DNA from: Oenanthe sinensis
Lineage: Eukaryota > Streptophyta > Magnoliopsida > Apiales > Apiaceae
Direction of reading: 5' to 3'
Length of the DNA: 64,000 nucleotides
Assembly: GCA_028671895.1 (NCBI GenBank)
Contig: JAPMAC010000209.1
Span: 22,590,501-22,654,500, forward strand
The translations under genes were made by a program, and so were the position numbers. Of this stretch, positions 45,225 through 54,761 are shown piece by piece. Position 1 is the first letter of the stretch; every line of letters starts with the position of its first letter. A model generated the notes under the pieces. That model ran no database searches. It was not told the DNA's origin and saw nothing but the letters and a program-made list of their open reading frames with translations.

Positions 45225-46699
45225 TGTTGGTCCCTGATATTGTAGAAGGGGGGTTGAATACAATATCTGAAAATTAATCGCGGAATAATTTGGATTAAAA
45301 ATATTATTTTAATTATTCACGAAATATTAATTAGAATGAAATACTGTTCAAGTGAAAGATATAATTTTAACTTGATTAGTATTACAAAATTAATATTTAG
45401 AAAACTGTTATATAATTGATAAAAAGTCTAGAACGAATTCGACATGAAGTATTCGTGTTTAATCAATTATATTCAAACTCAGCACAGAAATCTGTGAATA
45501 TTACAATGCAGATAAATTACTGAATTTGATCTGATTTTCTTAACTTCTAACAACTGAACTCTTGAAAAAGTGAAGGCTGATTCTCATATTTATAGAGAAT
45601 GAAAAAGGCTGCTATGACCTTTTTCAGTATGACTTAATTTCAAGAAAATAAGTCTGTATGACTTATTTTAACCCTTGTATGACATTTAAGAACTGGGTAT
45701 GACTTCTGAATGGTCGGTATGACTTACTGAATCTCGGTATGACTTATTTAAAGTCATATTCAGATTTTATCTAATTAAAATAAATCGGTATGACTTATTT
45801 TAATTAAACAAAATAGGTTCAGTATGACCTTTTGAGCACAGAAATCTCGGTATGACTTATCCACTGAGCTCGGTATGACTTATCAGTCGGCTGTTCCGGT
45901 ATGACTTTTCTTTAACAGCTTCGGTATGACTTATCAGTCGGCTGCTCCGGTATGACTTTTCTTTAACAGCTTCGGTATGACTTTTATTAATATAATTCGG
46001 TATGACTTATTAATAAACAGTCGGTATGACTTATTTATTAGTCATTTGAATTATATTAAAAGTCATATTAAGTCATATCTTTTATAATAAATTAATTCTA
46101 CTTAAATTAATTAGTTAATTTACAAATTAAATTAAATTCAACTTGAATTAATTTAATTAGATAAATTAAATAATCAATTAACATTTGATAGTAGAATTAA
46201 AATATTATTTCGTCTTGTATTACCGTGCTATCAGTCTTGAAGTCTTCCAGTCTTCGTTGTGTCTTTTGTCATAAAACCACTTGAGCTAGATGATGAATAT
46301 TTATTATTTTAGTTGACACACAAATGTACTGTCTGGTTCATTTATGTCATACTATAATAAATATTCTTCATCTTTAACATTAAGCTGTGGTCTTCTGTTC
46401 TTCTTCTACTTCACTGTCTTCATTCTTCTTTTGGAATCTTCTGTAGTAGCCACTTAGAATCTTCTGAATCTTCTGAACAACTGCTTCTCTATTTTTCTCC
46501 GACGCTTGAACATATAAATGAACTTCTTCCGGTGTAGAGTAGCAACTTCATTATAATTCTTCTGACAAGTTGATTCTTTGTGTCTAGTTGACATTCTTCG
46601 ATTTGATTCCATCCTCAGAATTTATTACTTACTTTAATTTCTTACATGAGTTGAGTTGTCATCTACTAATTACAAATAGGCCTTGACATATGCCTTTCA
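45225..46699 (-). repeat. 3' LTR of element N (1475 bp)
   Basis: Plus-strand termini TGTTGGTCCC...GCCTTTCA. The U5 signature GGGGGGTTGAATACAATA is near 45245. A cluster of about 16 GTATGACTT boxes occupies 45625-46040. Nearly identical to 54762-56236. Confidence 0.95.
45625..46045 (-). repeat. GTATGACTT repeated-box array in the N LTR
   Basis: The nonamer GTATGACTT, usually as CGGTATGACTTAT, occurs about 16 times in 420 bases, nearly all in one orientation, plus AAGTCATA copies in the other. Spacing is irregular (about 16-45 bases). It includes a larger internal duplication around CAGTCGGCTG. The same array is at 55162-55582 in the other LTR. Its position ahead of the presumed promoter suggests regulatory boxes; the function is inferred. 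Confidence 0.85.
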
Positions 46700-46710
46700 A
46701 TCTCCCCCTA
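46700..46710 (-). other. Polypurine tract of element N
   Basis: Minus-strand TAGGGGGAGAT abutting the 3' LTR, matching the E2 tract. Confidence 0.9.
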
Positions 46711-48871
46711 TTTGTTGTTAAACATTTAACACACAAATTCCTAGAGGATAACTCAACTAACAACTAAGAAACTAATATGACATTTAAGAACTGTAAGTAA
46801 ATAAATTGTTCTCTGGATCATATAATACATTTCCAGATTTCTTTGTGTAACTGAAATGAAAGATGTTTGTTCCTCTAGCACTGAACATATTATACATGTA
46901 GTATTATCTTCATTTCTCAGACTCATCACTACTCCCCCTTAGGATGTCAGAGATGATGTCTGTTCTCTTCTTACCACTTCTCCTCTATTTCTCCAACTCC
47001 TGTCTTCCCTTCTCTTCCAAGGTGAATTCAATTTCCCCTTACTTGAATTATCCAACCATTTTAATAGAGGTAACAAACATGGCATACATACAGCATTAAA
47101 CCATCGCAGATATAAAAAATGCAAACTATGACATGTTATGCATTTTAGAAAATCCGGTTAATCATATTTACAAGAATCTTCTAAAATCAAATGGAATAGA
47201 ATCCAAGCATGTTGTTATATACCCCTTTTTCTTGTTCAACAATTGAGTAATCCTCTTCTGGCAAAAGCCTTTGTTTACTTCTCCCCTTTTGATCTACTCC
47301 CCCTTAGTTGAACACTTTAACATTTTGGAGTAATCCTCTTAATAATTCTCCCCCTTATTTGAGTAATCCTCTTAATAATTCTCCCCCAATTGTAGATAGG
47401 TAACAATTGTTGGTCCTTTTCTGAAGAAATTTCCACCTTGGTTAAGTAACATTTGAAATCTGTAACAGGGAATGGGGAAAGGGATTCGGTAAGTGTGCTA
47501 GTGTGTGATTTTACTTTGTGTTCCTCACAAGTGTTTCGCTCATATACTCTCTAAGTGTTTCACTCATAGAATATATATTTTCACTCTTCCTTACTTGTGT
47601 TTCACTCTTTTCTCACATCACTATATCTCTCTCAGTACGGATGACTCAGCCTTTTGTACCTGCAAGAAAGATCACCATAGCCCCTTCAAGAGAGGTCACT
47701 GGTGGTGCAATGGGGTTTCGCAAATCCCCGTCCTCAATTGAATCTATAAAAACATTTTGACTTTGAAAAACTGAATTGCTTCAGAAATAGATTCAGTGAG
47801 TTGCTGATCATCTTAGATGATCTATTCCGTTAGGAATCCAGATATGTTCCATCTGGGGAGGGAGACAAGGATCTATAATGTAGCAAATGATCCAAGTTTC
47901 CTCCTGACGCCTGTGAAGGCATGTTGACTCAGTCAGAATCATCAATCATTCTTCCTTCCTTGATATGGAAGTTTAGAAAAATTGCTACCGTCAATTCATC
48001 ATTCCTGTGACATTTCAATTGTTCTTTCTTGGTCCATTTTGGTCCCAAGTAAGTTCTTAAATTGTTGGTCCAAAATGCCAATTGAGTTGGTCCATTGTTG
48101 TCCCTAAAAATAAGACAATATTTGTGGTTTCTTGAAAAATGTCAGATGAAATTAACTCTTTGCTGATAGCCTTGGCTGACAGGCTGAATTCAATAGGCTC
48201 ACTCTGTTGAGAGAATGAACCTAGTAACAGTTTTGCCTTTTCCAAGTCTGTATCCTTTTGAGAGAACACAGATGAGCTAACAGTTGTCTCAGTTTATATG
48301 TATTTGAATCACCTTTCTGGAGACAGAGCTGTTGGTTCCCTCACATTACCAACCTTATCAAATGCACTCAAGGCATTGACTCCCTCATTCTTAGCAATTA
48401 GGTATTCTGTTTAATGGTTAGAGAGACGAATGTGATTGTGTTTGTGTGTTTGGTTCTAAGATCTTGGATAGAGATTGATGCCAATGTTTGGGATCTAACT
48501 ATTAGAAACAATTGGATGATCAAGCTCATAGATCTTTCCTACTTCTCAAAAGAGACGCGAAATAATCAGCTTATATTTATGTATATATATAAAAACAATA
48601 AAGATAAGGATGTCAAAGTTGAAAAACAAATAACACTATACATACTTATATATATATATATATAATATATGCCAATTGTTGGAAAACAATTATAATAAAC
48701 AATATTTACAGTAAAGATGCCAATGAAATAATAACTGTACAAAATAAGGAAAATCTTTTTGAGTTTTCTTTTTCAATTTGTTTGTTTGTTTTTGATAATT
48801 TTTTAAGGAATATATACAGTGTATTTACAGTGCTTCAAAATAAATATGCAATTTAAAACAACATGCAATAA
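46711..48871 (+). other. Region between pol and 3' LTR of N, with AT-rich and degenerate DNA
   Basis: About 2.2 kb. Several stretches of CTCCCCCTTA-type sequence (46930, 47290, 47345-47390) resemble duplicated polypurine tracts. A decayed plus-strand ORF starts at 47641. On the sense strand only short open pieces exist (for example 48057-48269). A (TA)n run is at 48647-48664. The rest shows nothing recognisable. Confidence 0.6.
47641..48050 (+). pseudogene. Decayed ORF antisense to pol in element N
   Basis: ATG at 47641 opens 39 codons (MTQPFVPARKITIAPSREV...). Coding-like sequence then continues in a second frame at 47762-47843 (NCFRNRFSELLIILDDLFR), and in another near 47858-47925 (NVANDPSFLLTPVKAC). 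The upstream 130 bases are pyrimidine-rich with CACTC/CTCTC runs, like a plant 5' untranslated leader. It could be a former antisense accessory gene of the element or a captured host fragment. I do not recognise the protein. Confidence 0.45.
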
Positions 48872-51800
48872 TTAGTTCATGTTTAACATCCCTAACTCAC
48901 TAACCAACTTAGAGAAAGTGGATTCATCAAGTGGTTTCGTGAAGATGTCGGCAATTTGATCTTCTGTGGGTACAAAATGTAACACCACAGTTCCGTTCAT
49001 GACATGTTCTCGGATAAAATGATACCTTATGTCTATGTGCTTGGTCCTTGAATGTTGTACAGGATTATTGGAAATAGTTATGGCACTTGTGTTGTCGCAA
49101 AGTATTGGAATTTTAGATAGCGCAAGTCCATAATCATTCAGCTGATTCCTTATCCACAAGATTTGTGCACAACAACTACCTGCCGCAATATATTCTGCTT
49201 CGGCTGTCGAGGTAGATACTGTGTGCTGTTTCTTACTGTACCAGGAAATCAACCGTCGTCCTAGAAACTGACAACTTCCAGATGTACTTTTCCTGTCCAT
49301 CCTGCATCCTGCATAATCTGAATCTGTATAGCCTATTAGTTCAAAACCTGTACCTTTAGGGTACCAAATTCCAAGATTCGGTGTACCCTTCAGATATCTA
49401 AAAATTCTTTTAACATCTATAAGATGAGATTCTCTAGGGTCAGTTTGAAACCTTGCACATAAGCATGTTGCAAACATTATATCGGGTCTACTAGCAGTTA
49501 GATATAATAATGAGCCTATCATACCTCTATAGCTTGTGATGTCAACCTTCTTACCAGTTTCATCTTTGTCAAGCTTTGTGGCTGTTGGCATAGGGGTTTT
49601 TGCCGGTGAAGAATCTTCTAGATTGTATTTCCTTAGAAGATCCCTTACGTACTTTGATTGGCAAATAAAAATCCCATCTTCCATCTGCTTCACTTGCAAT
49701 CCAAGGAAGAATGACAGCTCACCCATCATGCTCATTTCATACCTACTCTGCATTAACTTAGCAAATCTCTTGCACAAGTTTTCATTAGTAAAACCAAATA
49801 TAATATCGTCAACATAAACTTGGACAAATATCATATCTTTATCATGTAATTTGTAAAAGAGAGTTTTATCTATGACACCTCTAGTAAAACCATTTTCAAG
49901 TAAAAACTGAGAGAGTGTGTCATACCATGTCCTCGGTGCTTGCTTGAGTCCATAGAGGGCTTTGAATAAGAAGTATACAAAATCAGCAAACTCTGGATTT
50001 TCAAAGCCAGGGGGCTGTTCCACATATACTTCCTCTTCTATCTTTCCATTTAGAAATGCACTCTTCACATCCATTTGATAGACTTTAAAATTGGAATGTG
50101 CTGCGAATGCCAGAAATATTCTGATGGCTTCAAGTCTTGCAACTGGTGCGTAGGTCTCATCATAATCAATTCCCTCTTCCTGGGAGTAACCCTTTGCCAC
50201 CAGTCTGGCCTTGTTCCTTGTAACAATGCCATCACCGTCTAACTTGTTCCTGTATACCCATTTCGTGCCAATAACAGATCTATCTTTAGGCTTGGGTACC
50301 AGTGTCCATACTTCTTGCCTTTCGAACTGATTGAGTTCTTCTTGCATGGCAAGAACCCAATCTAGATCAGTTAGAGCATCTTCAATTTTCTTTGGTTCTT
50401 CTTGAGATAGAAAAACCGAAAATAAACATTCATTTGAAGTTGCACTTCTGGTTCTAACACCAACATCTGGATCACCTATGATCAATTCAAAGGGATGATC
50501 TTTGCTCCATTTCCTTTCCCTTGGTAGATTTGATCTTGATGATTCGCCTCTATATTCATTGTGATGTTGTGTTGTGCCAGTTGATCCTTTATCTCCCCCT
50601 GAGTTGCTGCCTGGATGACTTGTTGATACACCACTGGTATTAGTAGTATCTCTAGTGTTGCCATTGTTTCCACCACTATTACCTAGATCATTACCATCAT
50701 TGTTGTCATCATTATTTCCTGTTGCAACCTCAGGCTCTTCTTCATTATCCGAATCTGAGTCTGGATGATTGTCAAATTTTAATGACTCAGAAGGATCTTC
50801 AGTTTGGATGCTTGGGAGTTTAGTGTCGTCAAATGATACGTTGACACTTTCTTTTACTTGGTGCTGATCAATTATGTACACCCTATATGCTCTTTTTGAA
50901 TAGCCGACAAAAATTGCTTCATGTGCCTTGGCCTCGAATTTGCCACGATGTTCATCTCCATCTTTTAGCACAAAACATTTGGCTCCAAATACATGAAAGT
51001 ATTTGAGTGTTGGTTTCTTGCCAGCCATTAATTCGTAGGGTGTCTTCATATGATCCTTGTTGATTAAAGTTCGATTCTGGGTATAACAAGCCGTGTTCAC
51101 TGCTTCAGCCCAGAAGTAGATAGGCAACCTTGATTCACTTAACATTGTTCTTGCAGCTTCAATCAAGGTTCGATTCTTCCTTTCTACTACTCCATTCTGT
51201 TGCGGAGTTCTTGGCGCTGAGAATTGTCTTGTTATCCCTTTGTCTGAGCAGAAGCTATTTAGAATTTCATTCTTGAATTCTGTTCCATTATCTGATCTGA
51301 TTGCCCGGATAGGTAGCTTTGAATCTAACTCAATCAATTTTACATGATCAATCACCAACTGTGGAGTTTCATCCTTAGAGTTCAAGAATAAAACCCACGT
51401 GTACTTTGTGAAGTCATCTACAATCACTAAGGCATATCTCTTCCTTGACATGGACAGAATATTTACTGGACCAAATAAATCCATATGAAGCAGCTGCAGT
51501 GGTTCAATAATATATGTAGTGTCTGTGCCTTTGTGAGTTGCTCTTTTTGACTTCCCTTTCTGACATGCCTCACACAATCCTTCTTGTGTAAATTCCATCG
51601 GAGGCAGTCCTCTCACCAAATCCCTCTTGACTAGAGAGTTCATTGTTTTGAAATTCAGGTGTGAGAGTTTCTTGTGCCATATCCAACTTTCTTCTGTTGA
51701 AGCTTTTGAATAAAAACAGTTTGTTTCAGCTTCAGGTCCTGAGTTGAAATCAGCTACGTACAAGTTTCCTTTCCTTACTCCACGCAAGGCTAGTCTGTCT

Positions 51801-52102
51801 TCTTTAGAATGAGCTATTAAGCACTTCTCCTTGATAAAGTTTACTTTGTAACCTCTATCACAGAATTGACTGACGCTGAGTAGATTGTGCTTAAGTCCTT
51901 CTACCAAAGAGACGTTTTCAATGATAACATTTCCAGTATTTAACTTGCCATATCCCGTAGTCATTCCTTTGCTGTTATCTCCAAAGGTGACGATTGGGCC
52001 AGCTCTTTCAACCACGTCTGATAGCAGGGCTCTATCTCCGGTCATATGCCTTGACGATCCGCTGTCTAGGATCCAAACAACCCGGTTTTCCTGTTTAACT
52101 CC
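48872..52102 (-). CDS. Element N pol polyprotein: protease, integrase, RT, RNase H (about 1,076 aa, intact)
   Basis: Uninterrupted. Using residue numbers counted from 52108: protease WILDSGSSRHMTGD at 12-25; integrase zinc finger H145, H150, C179, C182; integrase triad D210, D273 and E309, with 35 residues between the last two; an Asn/Gly/Asp-rich linker at about 448-520; reverse transcriptase from WVLAMQEELNQF (584) through DVKSAFLNG (680) and catalytic YVDD (765-768); RNase H with DSDYAGCRMDRKSTSG, EAEYIAAG and CDNTSAITI, ending LVSELGMLNMN. All catalytic residues are present, so this element may be competent or very recently so. The stretch has no ATG start near its beginning; reading enters after a stop-containing segment in the same frame as gag, at a splice-acceptor-like AG. 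Confidence 0.95.
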   Translation of the reverse strand, partial: GVKQENRVVWILDSGSSRHMTGDRALLSDVVERAGPIVTFGDNSKGMTTGYGKLNTGNVIIENVSLVEGLKHNLLSVSQFCDRGYKVNFIKEKCLIAHSKEDRLALRGVRKGNLYVADFNSGPEAETNCFYSKASTEESWIWHKKLSHLNFKTMNSLVKRDLVRGLPPMEFTQEGLCEACQKGKSKRATHKGTDTTYIIEPLQLLHMDLFGPVNILSMSRKRYALVIVDDFTKYTWVLFLNSKDETPQLVIDHVKLIELDSKLPIRAIRSDNGTEFKNEILNSFCSDKGITRQFSAPRTPQQNGVVERKNRTLIEAARTMLSESRLPIYFWAEAVNTACYTQNRTLINKDHMKTPYELMAGKKPTLKYFHVFGAKCFVLKDGDEHRGKFEAKAHEAIFVGYSKRAYRVYIIDQHQVKESVNVSFDDTKLPSIQTEDPSESLKFDNHPDSDSDNEEEPEVATGNNDDNNDGNDLGNSGGNNGNTRDTTNTSGVSTSHPGSNSGGDKGSTGTTQHHNEYRGESSRSNLPRERKWSKDHPFELIIGDPDVGVRTRSATSNECLFSVFLSQEEPKKIEDALTDLDWVLAMQEELNQFERQEVWTLVPKPKDRSVIGTKWVYRNKLDGDGIVTRNKARLVAKGYSQEEGIDYDETYAPVARLEAIRIFLAFAAHSNFKVYQMDVKSAFLNGKIEEEVYVEQPPGFENPEFADFVYFLFKALYGLKQAPRTWYDTLSQFLLENGFTRGVIDKTLFYKLHDKDMIFVQVYVDDIIFGFTNENLCKRFAKLMQSRYEMSMMGELSFFLGLQVKQMEDGIFICQSKYVRDLLRKYNLEDSSPAKTPMPTATKLDKDETGKKVDITSYRGMIGSLLYLTASRPDIMFATCLCARFQTDPRESHLIDVKRIFRYLKGTPNLGIWYPKGTGFELIGYTDSDYAGCRMDRKSTSGSCQFLGRRLISWYSKKQHTVSTSTAEAEYIAAGSCCAQILWIRNQLNDYGLALSKIPILCDNTSAITISNNPVQHSRTKHIDIRYHFIREHVMNGTVVLHFVPTEDQIADIFTKPLDESTFSKLVSELGMLNMN

Positions 52103-52126
52103 CTGCACATATCAAACGGATTAGAT
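52102..52126 (-). promoter_or_regulatory. 3' splice-site-like signal at the N gag/pol boundary
   Basis: The minus strand reads ATCTAATCCGTTTGATATG then TGCAG, followed by GGAG. The TAA at 52121-52123 is the gag stop and sits inside the branch-point-like CTAAT; a TGA follows in frame. The AG is at 52103-52104 and pol is phase 0 from 52102. It aligns with the E1 site at 1727-1750. Confidence 0.42.
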
Positions 52127-53239
52127 TATCTTCGGAGCCCAAAATTGATTGGGCCCGGCATACTTAAAGAATTGACCTTTGTCAGCTTTGACAACAGATC
52201 CTTTTCGAACAACAGCCGCATCCTCCTTGACTGTACTTACTTTCCTATAAATAGTCTTAACAATTTTTTGTTTAGACTTAGGAATATATTTTTCCTTCTT
52301 GACAGGTGAAGGAATAGCAGTCTTGGATTTAGCAAATTTATTATTGATGTATTGTCTCGGTGTCATGTTCTTTTTATTAGCAGTCATGCGTTTGAAATAA
52401 GCAGTCATAGCATTAAAAGCACATAACATACAATTTAACATACCACAAGGTTTATGGCATACATCAATAGCAGGCATGTTATTCACAGCAGTAGGAGTTT
52501 TAACAATTTCTACTTTAACTTTTTCAGCAGATTTAAAGTTTTCAGTAGAATGGCATCTGTTGTTACTATCCCTACTTCTAACAAACTTATTGTTAGGTCT
52601 GTTCAAATTATTCTTTAAGTTCTTAGCACCTAAACCATGAGTGGATGAACTAGCAGAGTTCACATTTTCGATTGGTCTTTTAAGTACATATTTAGCTTTC
52701 TGGACATTTATTCCTTTTATGTCCCTAGTCTGTTCTTCTCTTTTCTTCTCTTCAAGGTCTTCACATTTAATTTCATAATCCACTATTACACAACTATCAA
52801 GAACTGGTTCTGCAATAGGAGTTATGAACAGAGGTTTCTTGGTGTCCTTAATAACATGTGGAATACCCCTCTCTATAGCAGTCTTTTTAAAAGGGGTGAT
52901 GTTACTAAGCTTTCCTACTGATTCATTATATTCAAAACCTATTCCAACTTTCCGATTGATCTCTTGTTGGTCAACTAGATCTTTCATAACAAATGAAGCA
53001 GTTCTATAGGCTTGACACCTGACCTTTTCTTTTTCAATTTTATCTTTCAAAAAAGCTTCAATTTCAACATAGCAGTTGACTCTATTAACTTGAAATGCAA
53101 CATCTTCAGTTAATTTAACATTAATAAGTTTCAGCTTTTTCAATTCATAATTCTCCTCTGATAAAACTTTGTTTTCGAGAATTAAGACTTTTATTCGATC
53201 TCTAGCATCAGTTAAATTCTCACCTATCAATTTAAACAT
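52121..53239 (-). CDS. Element N gag C-terminal part (coiled coil, second His/Cys motif)
   Basis: Same frame as the N-terminal gag ORF, separated by a TGA at 53273-53275 and a short gap. Residues about 1-110 form a charged coiled coil (LIGENLTDARDRIKVLILEN). A later segment has HKPCGMLNCMLCAFNAM, corresponding to the end region of E1 gag. It ends YAGPNQFWAPKII at the gag/pol boundary. In E1 the equivalent region is fused to the capsid/knuckle part in one 795-aa frame, so the TGA in N is probably a disabling stop, though read-through is possible. Confidence 0.8.
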   Translation of the reverse strand: MFKLIGENLTDARDRIKVLILENKVLSEENYELKKLKLINVKLTEDVAFQVNRVNCYVEIEAFLKDKIEKEKVRCQAYRTASFVMKDLVDQQEINRKVGIGFEYNESVGKLSNITPFKKTAIERGIPHVIKDTKKPLFITPIAEPVLDSCVIVDYEIKCEDLEEKKREEQTRDIKGINVQKAKYVLKRPIENVNSASSSTHGLGAKNLKNNLNRPNNKFVRSRDSNNRCHSTENFKSAEKVKVEIVKTPTAVNNMPAIDVCHKPCGMLNCMLCAFNAMTAYFKRMTANKKNMTPRQYINNKFAKSKTAIPSPVKKEKYIPKSKQKIVKTIYRKVSTVKEDAAVVRKGSVVKADKGQFFKYAGPNQFWAPKII

Positions 53240-53272
53240 CTTAGGACAGCTAGGGTTTACCTCAATTCCTTG

Positions 53273-54553
53273 TCAAGGTGGAGATTGTGATCCTTCAGAA
53301 GAAGAGGCCATTAGAGCAAGATTTCCCATTTGATCTTCTTCATCATTGTCGGAATCATCCCAGTTTTTTCCTGCTGCTAAGTATGATTTTCCCTGATGCT
53401 TCTTCAGTAGAGCGTCATATTTCTGTTTGAGCTCGTCATATGAATCCTTCTTTCTTTCCTGCTTGGGCTTTCTACAATCAGTTGCAAAGTGTCCCATTTC
53501 ATTGCAGTTGAAGCAACGGATCTTGCTTCTGTCTACCATCCCTGTCTTGTATCCACCTTTTGTGTTGGATGAGCTAGAAGAACCACCTGTCTGAAATCTG
53601 TTTGCTATAGGCTTGAATTTGAAACTAGGGTTCCTCCTGAATCTTGTATTTCCAAATTTTCTAGCAATCAGAGCCAGAGATTCATCCTCAAGTTGATCGA
53701 GTTCTTCCATTGAGTAGAATTCACTATCAGTTGAATTCACTAGAGTTGCACCAACTTCTGCAACAATACCCTGATCAATGATGTTGACTGAAGAAGATTC
53801 AATCTTAGCTTTTCTGTACTCTGGTTCTTCTGCTACAAGAGCTGTAGACTTGCTGACCACCTTGCCTGTACCATATATTTCATTCTGTTGAATCTGCTCT
53901 AGCTCATAGGTCTTCAGAATGCCATAAAGTCTTTCCAAAGAAATTTCATTCATGTCCCTTGACTCTCTGATGACTGTTATCCTGTGCTCTAGGTGTACTG
54001 GCATTGTCAGCAAAAACTTCCTACTGATCTCCTTCTTCGTATATTGTTTGCCATTGAGATTTAGATCATTTATCAACTTGTTGTATCTCTCAAAAACTTC
54101 AGAGATACCTTCTCCAGGATTTGATCTAAAATGCTCATATTGAGACGTTAAGATTTCCAATCTGTTCTCCCTTACTTCTTCTGTTCCTTCATTTAGTATC
54201 TCTATCGTTTCCCAGATGTGTTTGGCATTTTTACAATTAACAACATGATTGTACATTCCGGGATCAAGAGATTCCACTAAAATTAACTGCAGGCTGGTGT
54301 CCAATGTATCCAGTTCCTTTTCTGTCTCAGTGTACTCAGAAATATCTTTTTCAAATTGTCTGTGCGGAATGAGTACACCATCTTCCATATGCTCAGGAAA
54401 GATATTTATTGGAACAGCAACACCAGTTTTTAAAATATCCTTGTACTTGGGATTTGCAGCTCGAAGAAACAAGGTCATCTTTCTCTTCCACAGATTATAA
54501 TTGTCTTTATCAAATTGTGGAATTTTAATGCTACTAACTCTTTGAGTACTCAT
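53273..54553 (-). CDS. Element N gag: capsid region and zinc knuckle, 426 aa
   Basis: ATG at 54553 (MSTQRVSSIKIPQF), the first ATG after the PBS leader. Capsid motifs YNLWKRKMTLFLR, HIWETIEILNEGTEEVREN and EHFRSNPGEGISEVFERY align with E1 gag. The CCHC knuckle CFNCNEMGHFATDC is near residue 350. It ends SSEGSQSPP at a TGA. The protein forms the particle and binds RNA. Same frame as the 372-codon continuation and pol. Confidence 0.92.
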   Translation of the reverse strand: MSTQRVSSIKIPQFDKDNYNLWKRKMTLFLRAANPKYKDILKTGVAVPINIFPEHMEDGVLIPHRQFEKDISEYTETEKELDTLDTSLQLILVESLDPGMYNHVVNCKNAKHIWETIEILNEGTEEVRENRLEILTSQYEHFRSNPGEGISEVFERYNKLINDLNLNGKQYTKKEISRKFLLTMPVHLEHRITVIRESRDMNEISLERLYGILKTYELEQIQQNEIYGTGKVVSKSTALVAEEPEYRKAKIESSSVNIIDQGIVAEVGATLVNSTDSEFYSMEELDQLEDESLALIARKFGNTRFRRNPSFKFKPIANRFQTGGSSSSSNTKGGYKTGMVDRSKIRCFNCNEMGHFATDCRKPKQERKKDSYDELKQKYDALLKKHQGKSYLAAGKNWDDSDNDEEDQMGNLALMASSSEGSQSPP

Positions 54554-54747
54554 CTTTAAATAAGATTAAAAATTAATTGTTTCAAAAAATATTTTAATTT
54601 TTGACTTAAAATAATTTTTGATCAAAAATAATTTTTCGGAAAAAAAATTATTTCGAATAAAAAATTATTTCGAATTTAAAATAATTTTTGAGATCTGTAT
54701 GAGTTCGCGGAATTTGATTTGCATCTGATATGAAAATATATCAACCA
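54554..54747 (-). other. Leader of element N
   Basis: About 190 bases, very AT-rich, with repeats of AATAATTTTTGA and ATTATTTCGAAT. No ORF. Confidence 0.7.
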
Positions 54748-54759
54748 GCTCTGATGCCA
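54748..54759 (-). other. Primer binding site of element N
   Basis: Minus strand TGGCATCAGAGC, one mismatch from the initiator tRNA-Met complement, two bases inside the LTR end. Confidence 0.9.
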
Positions 54760-54761
54760 AT

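Noticed and set aside
48414..48665. 83-codon plus-strand open frame in element N
   Set aside because: It ends in a TA-repeat-encoded tail and has no recognisable motif. I could not link it to the antisense ORF upstream.
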